The notes under the pieces: model-generated
Database searches by the model: none
What the model saw: only the letters and a program-made list of their open reading frames with translations
Told to the model about the DNA's origin: nothing
NCBI RefSeq assembly: GCF_009829325.1
Contig: NZ_VUOS01000015.1
Coordinates: 158,356 to 222,355 of the forward strand
DNA: 64,000 nt
Source of the DNA: Nocardia sp. CY41
GTDB lineage: Bacteria > Actinomycetota > Actinomycetes > Mycobacteriales > Mycobacteriaceae
Direction: 5' to 3'
Position numbers and translations under genes: made by a program
Shown here: positions 1 through 8,554 of the stretch, piece by piece
How positions within the stretch are numbered: the first letter of the stretch is position 1
How the letters are laid out: each line of letters starts with the position of its first letter

Positions 1-294
1 AAGTCCCGCCGTTCCTGCCTGGACGGCATCGCGATGGCCCAGCCCGCCCTGGCCCTCGCCGAGAAGATCGTCTCCCGCAGCACGAAAGCGGGTCTCCCGT
101 CCGATCTCGTCCCCGAGGCGCTCCTGCTGGTGCACCTGGGCGGCCCGGACAGCGCCGAAGAACGTCTTCGCAAGGCGACGCTCACCTTCGCCGCCGCCAT
201 CCGCGCGGCCGAGGACGCGGCGGAAAAGGAACGTGGCGAACGTCTTCCGCTCACCGCGGCGGATTGGCGCGCCTTCTGGCCAGACGACGAGTAG
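1..294 (+). CDS. mazG: MazG nucleoside triphosphate pyrophosphohydrolase, 3' end
   Basis: The reading frame is open from base 1, so the gene begins outside the window; only about the last 97 residues are present. The segment SxLDGIAMAQPALALAEKI resembles the helix that opens the second MazG domain, followed by an acidic, Ala-rich C-terminus ending WRAFWPDDE. The family hydrolyses noncanonical and oxidised NTPs to NMP and pyrophosphate. In mycobacteria mazG is followed directly by lpqU and eno. Here lpqU begins about 18.2 kb further on, which supports the assignment and marks an insertion point. Homology is inferred by recognition of the short fragment. Confidence 0.75.
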   Translation, partial: KSRRSCLDGIAMAQPALALAEKIVSRSTKAGLPSDLVPEALLLVHLGGPDSAEERLRKATLTFAAAIRAAEDAAEKERGERLPLTAADWRAFWPDDE

Positions 295-339
295 GGGCCG
301 TGCCCCGAACAAGCAGCCCGGATCAGGCACACTGAGAGA

Positions 340-663
340 ATGCCGCATCCCGAGTTGCACGCACGACCGCGCTGGCAATCGACCGGGAACGGCAAATTCC
401 CCGTCGCCGCCCACGTCGACGGCCAGTGGTGGGTCCTACGGATGAACGGTTTCCCCGACCACCCGCTGTGGACCTTGTTCATCGACGGCGCACCACGTTT
501 CGACATCGATGACACGCCGCCCGGCTGGGATCGACCGAGCCCCCGCTCCGCCCCGCCCCTGGATGCCGGCAGCGTCGAGCAGGTCCTGGCTCCGGTGCGG
601 CACTTCATGGCCTACGGCAGTGAAGTCGGCGACCCGTGCGACGACCCGGTTTGCTGCGGTTGA
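340..663 (+). CDS. Small conserved hypothetical protein with a Cys-rich tail
   Basis: 107 codons from an ATG; I do not recognise a named family. The protein is soluble-looking, with an aromatic-rich N-terminal half (FPVAAHVDGQWWVLRMNGFPDHPLWTLFIDG) that could form a small beta fold. It ends in a cysteine cluster, GDPCDDPVCCG, which might bind a metal or form disulfides. It lies 45 bp after mazG on the same strand and is followed by a strong inverted repeat at 689-727, so it may be the last gene of the mazG transcript. Function unknown. Confidence 0.6.
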   Translation: MPHPELHARPRWQSTGNGKFPVAAHVDGQWWVLRMNGFPDHPLWTLFIDGAPRFDIDDTPPGWDRPSPRSAPPLDAGSVEQVLAPVRHFMAYGSEVGDPCDDPVCCG

Positions 664-688
664 CGTCGGGCAAACGCACAGCCTGCGT

Positions 689-727
689 GCGGGTCTTCCG
701 GGATATCTCTGCGTTTGGAAGACCCGC
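689..727. terminator. Bidirectional hairpin terminator between convergent genes
   Basis: An 11-bp perfect inverted repeat (GCGGGTCTTCC / GGAAGACCCGC) with a 17-nt loop lies between the end of the small plus-strand gene (663) and the end of the minus-strand TerD gene (749). The position suggests shared termination. Confidence 0.6.
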
Positions 728-748
728 GCGGCGATGGTCCGGAGAACC

Positions 749-1324
749 TCAGACGTTGACCCCGTAATCCCGGGCGATGCCCGCCAGACCGGAGGCGTAG
801 CCCTGGCCGATGGCGCGGAACTTCCACTCGTTGTTGTGGCGGTACAACTCGCCGAAGATCATGGCCGTTTCGGTGGACGCGTCCTCGGTGAGGTCGTAGC
901 GCGCCAGCTCGACGCCGGTGGCGGCGTCGACGACGCGGATGAAGGCGTTGCGGATCTGGCCGAACGACTGGCCGCGGGCGTCGGCGTCGTGGATGGACAC
1001 CGGGAAGAAGATGTTGGTGATGGTCGGCGGCGTGGCGGTGAGGTCGACGTTGATCACCTCGTCGTCGCCTTCACCCGCGCCGGTGAGGTTGTCGCCGGTG
1101 TGCTCGATGGAGCCCTCGGGCGAGCGCAGGTTGTTGTAGAAGATGAAGTGCTGGTCGGACAGCACTTTCAGGTTCGGTCCGCAGGCGAGCGCGCTGGCGT
1201 CGAGGTCGTAGTCGGCGCCGGTGGTGGTGCGCACGTCCCAGCCGAGCCCCACCGACACCTTGGTGAGATTCGCCGCCTGCTTGGACAGCGAGACGTTGCC
1301 GCCTTTGGCCAGAGTGACGCTCAT
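749..1324 (-). CDS. TerD-family (tellurium resistance type) calcium-binding protein
   Basis: 191 aa from an ATG with GAAGGGG upstream. It shows the usual TerD series in order: GLGWDVR near residue 29, DYDLDASAL near 41, FYNNLRSPEGSIEHTGDN near 65-82 and GEGDDEVINVDL near 88. The Asp-rich loops bind Ca2+ in characterised TerD proteins. The length is typical (about 190 aa). Family members are linked to stress responses and, in some bacteria, tellurite or phage resistance; the molecular role is not settled. Here it is a single copy without terA/B/C/E partners, so a general stress function is more likely than a tellurite operon. Confidence 0.9.
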   Translation of the reverse strand: MSVTLAKGGNVSLSKQAANLTKVSVGLGWDVRTTTGADYDLDASALACGPNLKVLSDQHFIFYNNLRSPEGSIEHTGDNLTGAGEGDDEVINVDLTATPPTITNIFFPVSIHDADARGQSFGQIRNAFIRVVDAATGVELARYDLTEDASTETAMIFGELYRHNNEWKFRAIGQGYASGLAGIARDYGVNV

Positions 1325-1339
1325 GATCCCCTTCCGCGC

Positions 1340-1354
1340 GGCACCACCGGTGCC
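1340..1354 (-). terminator. Short hairpin between the FMN-binding gene and terD-like gene
   Basis: GGCACC-ACC-GGTGCC is a perfect 6-bp hairpin in the 66-bp gap between two minus-strand genes. It could attenuate read-through into the TerD gene. There is no U-tract, so this is weak. Confidence 0.3.
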
Positions 1355-1390
1355 GCCTCTTTCGTGCGCCCGGAAAACGTCGGGCGGGTT

Positions 1391-1876
1391 TCAGTTCTGG
1401 TGGTCGGCCCAGGATTGCAGGGTGCTGACCCGGCCCTTCAGCGCGCGCAGTTCGCTCTCGTCGTCGAGCACCGTGCGCTGGATGCCTTGCACCACCGCGA
1501 AGGCCGACTGGCGATGATCATCGATCACGTCGACGTCGATGCGGACGGCGACGTAGTCGTCGGCGCCGGGCATCTGCTCGGCGACCACATGCGCGGTTCC
1601 CCGGGCGCACATCGCCACATTGCCAGCGCCCAGGATCAGCAGCGCCACCTCGGGATGGTCGCGCAGCCGGGCCAGCGAACCGCGGTCGTACTTCAGGCTG
1701 ATCAGGATGCGCCGGTCACCGGCCCGCACCGGCCAGGACACCGGGATCGCGTGCGGCGCAGGATCGGTCGTCACCAGCACGCCGATCGTCTCCAGCGGCC
1801 ACTCCGGGAGCACGTCCAGCTCGGGATGATCTGTCGAGTTGTGCTGACGTTGGGCGGGGCTCGCTCCGGCTGCCAT
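1391..1876 (-). CDS. Pyridoxamine 5'-phosphate oxidase-like FMN/F420-binding protein
   Basis: About 161 aa. I prefer the ATG at 1876 because GAGG lies 8 nt before it; a GTG three codons upstream (1885) is possible. The split-barrel flavin-binding pattern is visible: a short strand (GVLVTTDPAPHAIPVSW), then RRILISLKYDRGSLARLRDHPEVALLILG and VAMCARGTAHVV. The HPEVALL segment is typical of PNPOx-like proteins that carry FMN or F420. Substrate cannot be read from sequence. It is probably a redox enzyme of the general actinobacterial PPOX class rather than true PdxH, being shorter and lacking the usual PdxH C-terminus. Confidence 0.7.
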   Translation of the reverse strand: MAAGASPAQRQHNSTDHPELDVLPEWPLETIGVLVTTDPAPHAIPVSWPVRAGDRRILISLKYDRGSLARLRDHPEVALLILGAGNVAMCARGTAHVVAEQMPGADDYVAVRIDVDVIDDHRQSAFAVVQGIQRTVLDDESELRALKGRVSTLQSWADHQN

Positions 1877-2017
1877 CTTCGTCACCTCATGGATCGTCGA
1901 GCGCGGCGGGCTGTCCGCGCTTGATAGCAGTCTAAGGTGCTGTGCGCCTTGCGCGCTGGCGCTGTGCGCTTTGTCCGGACCGCACTCCGCGGACCATCGG
2001 CCCGCGGCCGCTGCCGG

Positions 2018-2473
2018 TCAGGCCGAGACCAGCGCGGGGATGTCGAGCCCGGCGGCCCACTGTCGCGCCATGTCCTTGACACGGACCTCGGTCGACGCGT
2101 CATGTCGCGCGTGCTCGCCGACCTGGACGGCGCCGCGGTCGGCGAGCTTCTCGGCGATGATCTCGCCGCCGCGGTTGAACGTGTCGCCGTACACCGTGTC
2201 GCCGAGTCCGAAGACGGCGAACCGCAGACCACTCAGGTCCGGCGCGTCGCGGTCGAGCGCGTCGGCGAAGGGCTCCGCGCCGGTCGGCAGGTCGCCGTCG
2301 CCGTAGGTCGAGCACACGACGACGTGGAAGTCGCGGACGTCCAGTTCCGCGACGTCGAAGTCCGTCATGTCGTGCACCGAGACGTCGTAGGCGCCGCGCA
2401 GCTCCTCGGCGATGCTGTGCGCCGCGGACTCCGCGGTGCCCATCTCGGTTCCGAACAGAATGACGACACGCAC
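2018..2473 (-). CDS. Flavodoxin-like electron carrier under an iron box
   Basis: 151 aa from a GTG. The FMN phosphate loop (GTEMGTAE, residues 8-15), the STYGDGDLPTGA loop (55-66) and the FGLGDTVYGDTFNRGG segment (about 88-103) are the three FMN-contacting regions of short-chain flavodoxins and MioC-type domains. A DtxR/IdeR-like box lies 26 bp upstream of the start (2499-2517). Flavodoxins commonly replace ferredoxin when iron is scarce, so iron repression would make sense; that role is inference. The gene is alone in its operon, with no reductase domain fused or adjacent. Confidence 0.85.
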   Translation of the reverse strand: MRVVILFGTEMGTAESAAHSIAEELRGAYDVSVHDMTDFDVAELDVRDFHVVVCSTYGDGDLPTGAEPFADALDRDAPDLSGLRFAVFGLGDTVYGDTFNRGGEIIAEKLADRGAVQVGEHARHDASTEVRVKDMARQWAAGLDIPALVSA

Positions 2474-2976
2474 CGATACGACCCTTTCTCCGCGCGATTA
2501 TGGTGAGCCTACCCTAACTATAGCGGCAGGTGTGCTGTGGCGTCGTCGGATGTTCGGTCGCCGCGGAGAGAGCGGAGCGCAGCCGTTTCAACTGCGCCGA
2601 TTGACGGAATCTCCGGCGCGTTGCATCATTCCTAGAGGTGCCCGGTGTTTTCCGGGCCGACCTTCCCGCCGGCCGATGACTGTCCGGCTCCGCGGCTGCC
2701 GCCCGTGCCGTCGAGTTCTCGCCACGAGTGCAGCGCTTCCATCCATGACGCTTCGCGCGTCCGGCCGTGAGTGAGGTGAAAACGAAATGGTCTACCAGTC
2801 GTCTGCATGCCAGGTGGTCAATTCGTACGCCCGCTTCGGCTCCCTTCCCCACGTCTGAATGTCACCGCGCTGGGCGCGGTCGTCTCTCGCCGATGTCTCG
2901 CATCGGCGGACTCGCGGCTCGGCGCGGTGCCCCGGACCAGTCGGAAACCGGTGAACAGACGGATGTGGAGGCAGTC
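2474..2976. other. 500-bp intergenic region
   Basis: This is the divergent gap between the flavodoxin and Stealth genes. Apart from the iron box at its left end I see no convincing gene, RNA or repeat. The GGAGG at 2967-2971 is the ribosome site of the Stealth gene. Confidence 0.5.
2499..2517 (-). promoter_or_regulatory. DtxR/IdeR-type iron box upstream of the flavodoxin gene
   Basis: The 19-mer at this position matches 15 of 19 bases of the IdeR consensus TTAGGTTAGSCTAACCTAA, with the CCTAA half intact. It lies directly upstream of the flavodoxin start. Match counted by eye. Confidence 0.55.
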
Positions 2977-4440
2977 ATGACGGACAGGGGAGCAGTGAAT
3001 TCGGGGGCGGTGGAAATGGTGACGCGGGCCATGGCGAGCAACTTCGCCGTGTCCGCGGCGATGATCGAGGATCTCGGCTACTTGCGCGCGGAGCTGGCGG
3101 CCGCGGAGGTGCCGTTCCTGCTCGTGCGCGACAGCGGGCACCGGCTCGTGCTGGCGGCCGACGCGGCGCATCGGCCGATGGTGCGCCGGGTGACCGCCGC
3201 GGCGATGTCGGCCGGATTCTCCTGTGCGGAATTGCGGCACAACGTCTTCCGGCTCGGACGCGACCACGATCCGGCGCATCATGTCGAACTGGAGCTGTGG
3301 GAGTACCACGGCGACACGGTGACCTGTCCGCGCCCGAACGCGCTGACCCGGACGGTCTTCGACCTCGCCGACGTCCAGCAGACACAAGTGCGGCTGTTCG
3401 ACCGGACCTGGCCCACCCTCGCCGACATGTTCGCGCCGCAGCCCGGCGACGTCGGCTTCGACATCGACCTGGTGTTCTCCTGGGTGGACGGCTCCGACCC
3501 GGAATTCCGCGCCCGCCGCGCCGGGATGCTCGCCCAGGTCGTGGTCGGTGAGGGCGACGACGCGGAGGCCCGGATCCGGCAGATCGACGAGTTGAAGTAC
3601 GCGCTGCGGTCGGTGCACAAGAACGCGCCGTGGATCCGCAGGATCTTCATCGCGACCGACTCGACGCCGCCGGACTGGCTGACCGCGCATCCGAAGGTGA
3701 CCGTGGTGCGGGCGGTGGACCATTTCCGGGACGTCAGCGGTCTGCCGGTGTTCAATTCGCACGCGGTGGAATGCCAGTTACAGCACATCGACGGGCTCAG
3801 CGAGCACTTCCTGTACTCCAACGACGACATGTTCTTCGCGCGGCCGGTGCGTCCGTCGATGTTCTTCACCTCGGGCGGCGTGAGCCGGTTCATCGAAGCG
3901 GACACCAGGATCGGTCCGGGCGGCAACAACGAGCGGCGCAGCGGTTTCGAGAACGCGGCGCGGGTCAATCGGGCGTTGCTGGCCGATCGTTTCGGTTACG
4001 TCATCACCCGGCACCTGGAGCACACGCCCGTGCCGCTGCGGCGCAGCGTGCTGCTGGAGATGGAGGAGGAGTTCGCCGCCGACTTCGCGCGCACGAGCGC
4101 GAGCCGGTTCCGGGCGGCCACCGACATCTCGGTCACCAACTCGCTGTATCACTACTACGCCATGCTGACCGGGCGCGCCGTGCCGCAGGAGTCGGCGAAG
4201 GTGCGGTACGTGGACACCACCAGCTACAGCGGCCTGTCCCTGCTGGACGGTCTGGCGCGCCATCGCGACGTCGACTTCTTCTGCCTCAACGACGGCAGTT
4301 TTCCGGAGGTCGCCGAATCGGAACGGGTGCGGATCGTATCGGATTTCCTCGCCGGGTACTACCCCGAGGCGGCGCCGTGGGAACGGCTCAGCACACCGCC
4401 TCGCCGTCCGCTTCCTGAGTCGACGCAGGGCGCCGCATGA
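2977..4440 (+). CDS. Stealth-family hexose-1-phosphate transferase (capsule/exopolysaccharide)
   Basis: 487 aa from the ATG at 2977, chosen because GGAGG lies 5 nt upstream. It has the Stealth signature regions: CR1 DIDLVFSWVDGSDPEF (about residues 161-176), CR2 DELKYALRSVHKNAPWIRRIFIATD (about 203-227) with the FLYSNDDMFF segment, CR3 around the histidine in RHLEHTPVPL, and CR4 near DFFCLNDG. The family transfers hexose-1-phosphate onto glycans; members include GlcNAc-1-phosphotransferase and bacterial capsule polymerases such as mycobacterial CpsY. The 160-residue N-terminus fits the variable region of actinobacterial members. A rare TTA leucine codon occurs at 3778-3780. No other capsule genes are adjacent, so the acceptor is unknown. 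Confidence 0.85.
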   Translation: MTDRGAVNSGAVEMVTRAMASNFAVSAAMIEDLGYLRAELAAAEVPFLLVRDSGHRLVLAADAAHRPMVRRVTAAAMSAGFSCAELRHNVFRLGRDHDPAHHVELELWEYHGDTVTCPRPNALTRTVFDLADVQQTQVRLFDRTWPTLADMFAPQPGDVGFDIDLVFSWVDGSDPEFRARRAGMLAQVVVGEGDDAEARIRQIDELKYALRSVHKNAPWIRRIFIATDSTPPDWLTAHPKVTVVRAVDHFRDVSGLPVFNSHAVECQLQHIDGLSEHFLYSNDDMFFARPVRPSMFFTSGGVSRFIEADTRIGPGGNNERRSGFENAARVNRALLADRFGYVITRHLEHTPVPLRRSVLLEMEEEFAADFARTSASRFRAATDISVTNSLYHYYAMLTGRAVPQESAKVRYVDTTSYSGLSLLDGLARHRDVDFFCLNDGSFPEVAESERVRIVSDFLAGYYPEAAPWERLSTPPRRPLPESTQGAA

Positions 4441-5374
4441 CGTGCGGGATGCGCGCGGCGGGCGGGATCACGATGCCCTCCTGAGTCAGCCGCCGCTGCG
4501 CCTCCTCCGGCGTGGCGGGCGCGCCGACCGTGCTGCCACGCTCGATGGGCACCACCGAGTGCACCACGGTGTCCGGGTAGATGTGCACGTAATTGAAGGC
4601 CTGCGCGCCGTCGCGACCGCGCAGGCCGCCCTGCGCCACGCCGAGATCCTGGCTGTAGCAGGTGGCCGAGGCCACCGAGACCGGGATGCCCGCGAACGTC
4701 GCGCTGGTGGAGAAGTGCAGATGCCCGGCGAGGATCGCGCGCACGTCGCTGCCGTCCAGCACGTCGGCCAGTCGGCGCTGATCGCGCAGCTCCACGGTGA
4801 CGGCGAGGTCGACCACGCACGGCACCGGCGGGTGGTGCATGGCCAGGATGGTGCCGAACGGGGCGGGTTCGGCCAGCACCGAGCGCAGCCACTCCAACTG
4901 GTCGTCGGAGATCTCGCCGTAGTGGTGGCCGGGGACGGAGGTGTCCAGGGCGACGATGCGCAGCCCGTCGATCAGATGCACCCGATCCAGCGGGGAAGCG
5001 GTGGGGTACTCGCCGAGCAGGCGGGCGCGCAGAGCGGCGCGGTCGTCATGATTGCCGGTGACCCACACGATCGGGGCCCGCAAACTTCTGGCGAATGGTT
5101 CGACGATCGACTTCAGCTTGGCGTAGGCGGCGGGCTCACCGCGATCGGTGAGGTCGCCGGTGAACACTATCGCGGTCGGCTGGATCCGGCTCGCCGCAGC
5201 CTGTTCGAGCAGTTGTCGTAACCGCAGGTCGGCGTCGACATCGCCGTACAGGGGGTCGTCGCCCGCGATGAGATGTGTGTCGCTGAAGTGGAACAACACG
5301 TGATCCGGACGCGGATACTCCGCGACTCTGGTGATGGACACCGGACCGAATCCCTCCTGGCGGGTTGCCGCCAT
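4388..5374 (-). CDS. cpdA: CpdA/Rv0805-like cyclic nucleotide phosphodiesterase
   Basis: 328 aa from the ATG at 5374 (GGAG lies upstream; an in-frame ATG at 5440 is the alternative). All class III metallophosphodiesterase motifs are present: FSDTHL, GDLTDRGEP, GNHDDR, HHPP and GHLHFS, which bind the two metal ions. Overall layout and length are like mycobacterial Rv0805, which hydrolyses 2',3'- and 3',5'-cyclic nucleotides and binds the cell envelope through its C-terminus. The 3' end overlaps the convergent Stealth gene by 53 bp. Likely to act in the cytosol or at the membrane face. Confidence 0.88.
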   Translation of the reverse strand: MAATRQEGFGPVSITRVAEYPRPDHVLFHFSDTHLIAGDDPLYGDVDADLRLRQLLEQAAASRIQPTAIVFTGDLTDRGEPAAYAKLKSIVEPFARSLRAPIVWVTGNHDDRAALRARLLGEYPTASPLDRVHLIDGLRIVALDTSVPGHHYGEISDDQLEWLRSVLAEPAPFGTILAMHHPPVPCVVDLAVTVELRDQRRLADVLDGSDVRAILAGHLHFSTSATFAGIPVSVASATCYSQDLGVAQGGLRGRDGAQAFNYVHIYPDTVVHSVVPIERGSTVGAPATPEEAQRRLTQEGIVIPPAARIPHVMRRPASTQEADGEAVC

Positions 5375-5503
5375 TGGCTTGACTCCGTCGCCACGATAGC
5401 GTCGGTTACGGACAGGTTTCCCGACGGTTGGTGAAGACACGCTTGCGGGAAGGTGAGGTTTCGGTGTCGGACGCTGGGGAAACGGCAGCGGGTGTGGGAT
5501 TCG

Positions 5504-6592
5504 TCACCGGCCGAGCGCATCGGCGGCGCGCAGGGCGTCCACGACCATCACGGCGTCCACCGCGAAGGGTTCGTTGTGGATGGTCTCGCCCGGGGCGGTC
5601 GCCCGGGTCGCGATGGCCCTCAGCGTCTCCTCGTCGGCATCGGGCAGCCCGAGCGCGGCGAGCGTGGTCGGCAAGCCCACCGCGGCGCAGAAATCGAGCA
5701 CCGTAGCGATCTCCGACGTGGGCGCGCCCTCGAGCACCAGTTGGGTGACGGTGCCGAAGGCGACCTTCTCGCCGTGCAGGAAGGGGCGCGTCCGCGCGGC
5801 GGCGGTGAGACCGTTGTGCACGGCGTGCGCCGCGGCCAGCCCCGACGATTCGAAGCCGAGCCCGGACAACAGGGTGTTGGCCTCCACGACGCGCTCCAGC
5901 GCCGGTGTGACGCTGTGCGTGCGGACGGCGCTCAGCGCCTGCGCGCCGTCGGCCAGCAGCGTGCGGTAACAGAGTTCGGCCAGCGCGGTGGCGCTGCGCG
6001 TGGAGGCCCCGCCGCGCATGTTGCGCACCTGCGCGGCGCTGCATGTGCGCGCCTCGAACCAGGTGGCGAGCGCGTCGCCCATCCCCGCGGCGAGCAGCCG
6101 GGCGGGCGCCCGCGCGACCACCGAGGTGTCCACCAGCACCAGCGCCGGATTCCGCCGGACCAGCTGATACGCCTCGAACTCGCCCGCATCGGTGTAGATC
6201 ACCGACAGCGCGCTGCACGGCGCGTCGCTGGAGGCGGTGCTCGGGCAGCTGATCATCGGCAGGTCGAGATCGTCGGCGACCGCGCGCGCCGCGTCGAGCA
6301 CTTTGCCGCCGCCGGCGCCGAGCACGACCGTGCTGCCGGTCTCCTCGACGGCGTGGGCGATCCGCGCGATCTCCGCCCGGCTGCATTCGCCGCCGGACAG
6401 ATGGATCGAATAGGCGATCTTCGCGTCGGTCAGCGAGCGCTCCCAGGTGTCGGCGAGCAGCCGGAAGGCGCTGGACCCGGCCACGATGAGCACCGGACCC
6501 CCGATGCCGAGCCGCGTCATCTCCGCGCCGAGCGCGGCTGTGGCGTCCCGGCCCTGCACGTAATGCCCTGGCGAGGAGAACACGCTGAGCAT
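5504..6592 (-). CDS. gldA: Glycerol dehydrogenase, metal-dependent (GldA-like)
   Basis: 362 aa from the ATG at 6592, chosen because GGGAGG lies just upstream; the frame is open further out but without support. The protein follows E. coli GldA closely: SPGHYVQGRDA at the N-terminus, GGGKVLDAARAVA (NAD-binding GGGK), STASSDAPCSALSVIYTDAGEF, and zinc ligands in GDALATWFEA (Asp), AHAVHNGL (His) and HGEKVAFG (His). It oxidises glycerol to dihydroxyacetone with NAD+. No dihydroxyacetone kinase is adjacent. It lies downstream of the MATE gene on the same strand, but a 506-bp gap with hairpin repeats separates them, so it probably does not belong to the metallophore operon. Confidence 0.93.
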   Translation of the reverse strand: MLSVFSSPGHYVQGRDATAALGAEMTRLGIGGPVLIVAGSSAFRLLADTWERSLTDAKIAYSIHLSGGECSRAEIARIAHAVEETGSTVVLGAGGGKVLDAARAVADDLDLPMISCPSTASSDAPCSALSVIYTDAGEFEAYQLVRRNPALVLVDTSVVARAPARLLAAGMGDALATWFEARTCSAAQVRNMRGGASTRSATALAELCYRTLLADGAQALSAVRTHSVTPALERVVEANTLLSGLGFESSGLAAAHAVHNGLTAAARTRPFLHGEKVAFGTVTQLVLEGAPTSEIATVLDFCAAVGLPTTLAALGLPDADEETLRAIATRATAPGETIHNEPFAVDAVMVVDALRAADALGR

Positions 6593-6904
6593 CCGGCACC
6601 TCCCGATCCCGGGCCGCGCGCACGCTCTCAGCCCGACCGACGACCCTTCAACGCTACGTGATGCCCCGTTTTCCACGGCGGTGATCTACGAACTCGCCGC
6701 GCATCCCCGCTGCGTGCGCGTCGCGTCGTTCGGCAGTGCTGGAGCGGACTCCGACTGAGTTCCGGCGTCCGGGACCGCCGGTGCCGGAACGTGCGATCGC
6801 GAACTCCCGCGCAACGTCGCCGCCACGGACTTACCAGGGTTTCGAGCCTCCCATCGGATGGTGCGATGCGCTCTCGGCCGTCCGACCTCTCGCGGCGGTG
6901 TCCA

Positions 6905-7039
6905 GGGCAGTCTCGAGACGGGAAAGCGCCCGTCGCGTACGGAGGGGATTCGACCTACAGCCGGTTGCCCGGGGCAGTCTCGAGACGGGAAAGCGCCCGT
7001 CGCGCACCGAAGGGGATTCGACCTACCGCCGGTTGCCCG
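6905..7039. repeat. Two tandem copies of a 67/68-bp unit with an internal hairpin
   Basis: Copy 1 (6905-6971) and copy 2 (6972-7039) share the CAGTCTCGAGACGGGAAAGC start and the GGGGATTCGACCTAC and CCGGTTGCCCG blocks, with a few substitutions and one indel. Each copy has a perfect 6-bp hairpin GACGGG-AAAGCG-CCCGTC. A degenerate partial unit precedes copy 1 (about 6883-6904). The array lies between the MATE gene end and the glycerol dehydrogenase start. It could terminate transcription or be a dispersed genomic repeat. Confidence 0.85.
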
Positions 7040-7098
7040 GGGCCGGGGCGATTGGGAGTGCCCCGGCCCGAGCACCGCACCGCGCGATCGGGACCCGA

Positions 7099-8502
7099 TC
7101 AGCTCTGGGTGGTAAGGGTCTCCGGGAGCAGGCGGGGCCGGTCGCGATCCCGCTCGCCGAGCAACGCGAAGTAGCGGCGCAGCATGAGGATCGCGGTGGT
7201 GGCCAAGCCCGCGGTCAGGCCCCACCAGACGCCGGCCGCGCCGAGCCCGGCCGGGTAGGCCAGCAGCAGGGCGACGGGCAGGCCGACGCCCCAATAGCCG
7301 ATCAGCGAGAGCCGGAAGCCGGCGTTGGTCGCCTTCAGCCCGCGCAACAGGCCGGTGCCGATGTTCTGCGCGGCGTCGAAGAACTGCAACACGATGCCGA
7401 TCAGCAGCAGAGTGTGCGCGAGGCGGATGGTGTCGGCATCCGAGGAATCCAGGAAAGGCCGCAGCACCAGATCGGGCGCGAGCACGTAGATCGTGCCCGT
7501 CACCGCCGCGATCACCGCGGCGTGCCGCAGCGCCAGCCAGGCCAGCGCGCGGGCGTGCGCGTGCTCGTCCCGCGCGACCGCGTGGCTGACCAGGATCGAC
7601 GCACCGTGCGAGAGACCGATCGCCACTTGGAAGACGATGTAGATGATCTGGTAGACGACGTTGTGCGCCGCCAGCGCCGCCGGGCCGATGCTGCCCATGA
7701 CCAGCGCGAGCACCGAGAACATGCCGGCTTCGGAGCCGTAGGTGAGCGCGATCGGCGTGCCGAGCCGCAACTCGGCGCGCACGGTGGTGAGCCGTACCGG
7801 CAGGGGGGTCTTGGGCAGGATGCGGCCGAGTTCGTCGTCGTGCCACACCATCGCCCAGAACACGCCGAAGGTGATCAGGAAGACCAGCGAGGTCGCGACC
7901 CCGATGCCGGTCAGCCCGAGCGCGGGCAGCCCGCCCTTGCCGTGGATGAGGCCGAACGCCAGGACCAGGTTGAGCACCACCGAGCCGAGCGTGACCAGCA
8001 ACAGCGCCTGCGGGCGCTGCATGCCGACCGTGTACTGGCGCAGGACCTGGAACCACAGGCAGGGCAGCAGACCGGGCGCGAGCGCCACCATCAGCGGACG
8101 GGCGTCGGCGAGCACGCCCGGGTCCTGCCCGAGCCAGGGCAGCATCCAGCCGAGCCCGATCAGCATCGCGCCGCCGAGCAGACCGGCGACCGTGGCGATC
8201 GCGAAGCTCGAGCGCAGCAGGTCACGGATCTCCGGATCCGGCGAGTCACCGCGCTTGCCCGCCGCGCTCACCGCGGTGGCGATCTGGTTGCCGCTGGCGG
8301 TGATCAGTCCGACGCACATGGTGCGGATCTGGTTGAACAGCACGATCGCCAGCCCGCCCGCGGCCACCTGGCGCACGCCGAGCGTGCCCATCAGCGCGAT
8401 GTTGGTGGTCGAGACCGCTATCTGGGCCAGCTGGGTCAACGCGATCGGCGTCGCGAGCGCGGTGAGCCGCCCGCCGTCGCCGCGGAAACTCGTCACGATC
8501 AC
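7099..8502 (-). CDS. MATE-family efflux transporter, candidate metallophore exporter
   Basis: 467 aa from a GTG at 8502 with AAGGAGAAC upstream. It is hydrophobic with about 12 membrane segments in two halves (LATPIALTQLAQIAVSTTNIALMG opens the first half, LRLGTPIALTYGSEAG the second), the pattern of NorM/DinF-type MATE proteins, which export cationic or polar small molecules with Na+ or H+. It is the last gene of a five-gene minus-strand run, 52 bp after the SbnA-like gene. That position suggests it exports the product made by the upstream enzymes, filling the role SbnD (an MFS protein) has in staphyloferrin B loci. Substrate is inferred from context only. Confidence 0.88.
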   Translation of the reverse strand: MIVTSFRGDGGRLTALATPIALTQLAQIAVSTTNIALMGTLGVRQVAAGGLAIVLFNQIRTMCVGLITASGNQIATAVSAAGKRGDSPDPEIRDLLRSSFAIATVAGLLGGAMLIGLGWMLPWLGQDPGVLADARPLMVALAPGLLPCLWFQVLRQYTVGMQRPQALLLVTLGSVVLNLVLAFGLIHGKGGLPALGLTGIGVATSLVFLITFGVFWAMVWHDDELGRILPKTPLPVRLTTVRAELRLGTPIALTYGSEAGMFSVLALVMGSIGPAALAAHNVVYQIIYIVFQVAIGLSHGASILVSHAVARDEHAHARALAWLALRHAAVIAAVTGTIYVLAPDLVLRPFLDSSDADTIRLAHTLLLIGIVLQFFDAAQNIGTGLLRGLKATNAGFRLSLIGYWGVGLPVALLLAYPAGLGAAGVWWGLTAGLATTAILMLRRYFALLGERDRDRPRLLPETLTTQS

Positions 8503-8554
8503 CGGTTCTCCTTCGCAGAGGGCGAGAGCGTCGTCTTACGCGGGCGACCGGACC

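Noticed and set aside
6858..7115. Small plus-strand open frame across the 67-bp repeats
   Set aside because: It only reads through the repeated units and has no ribosome site or family pattern.
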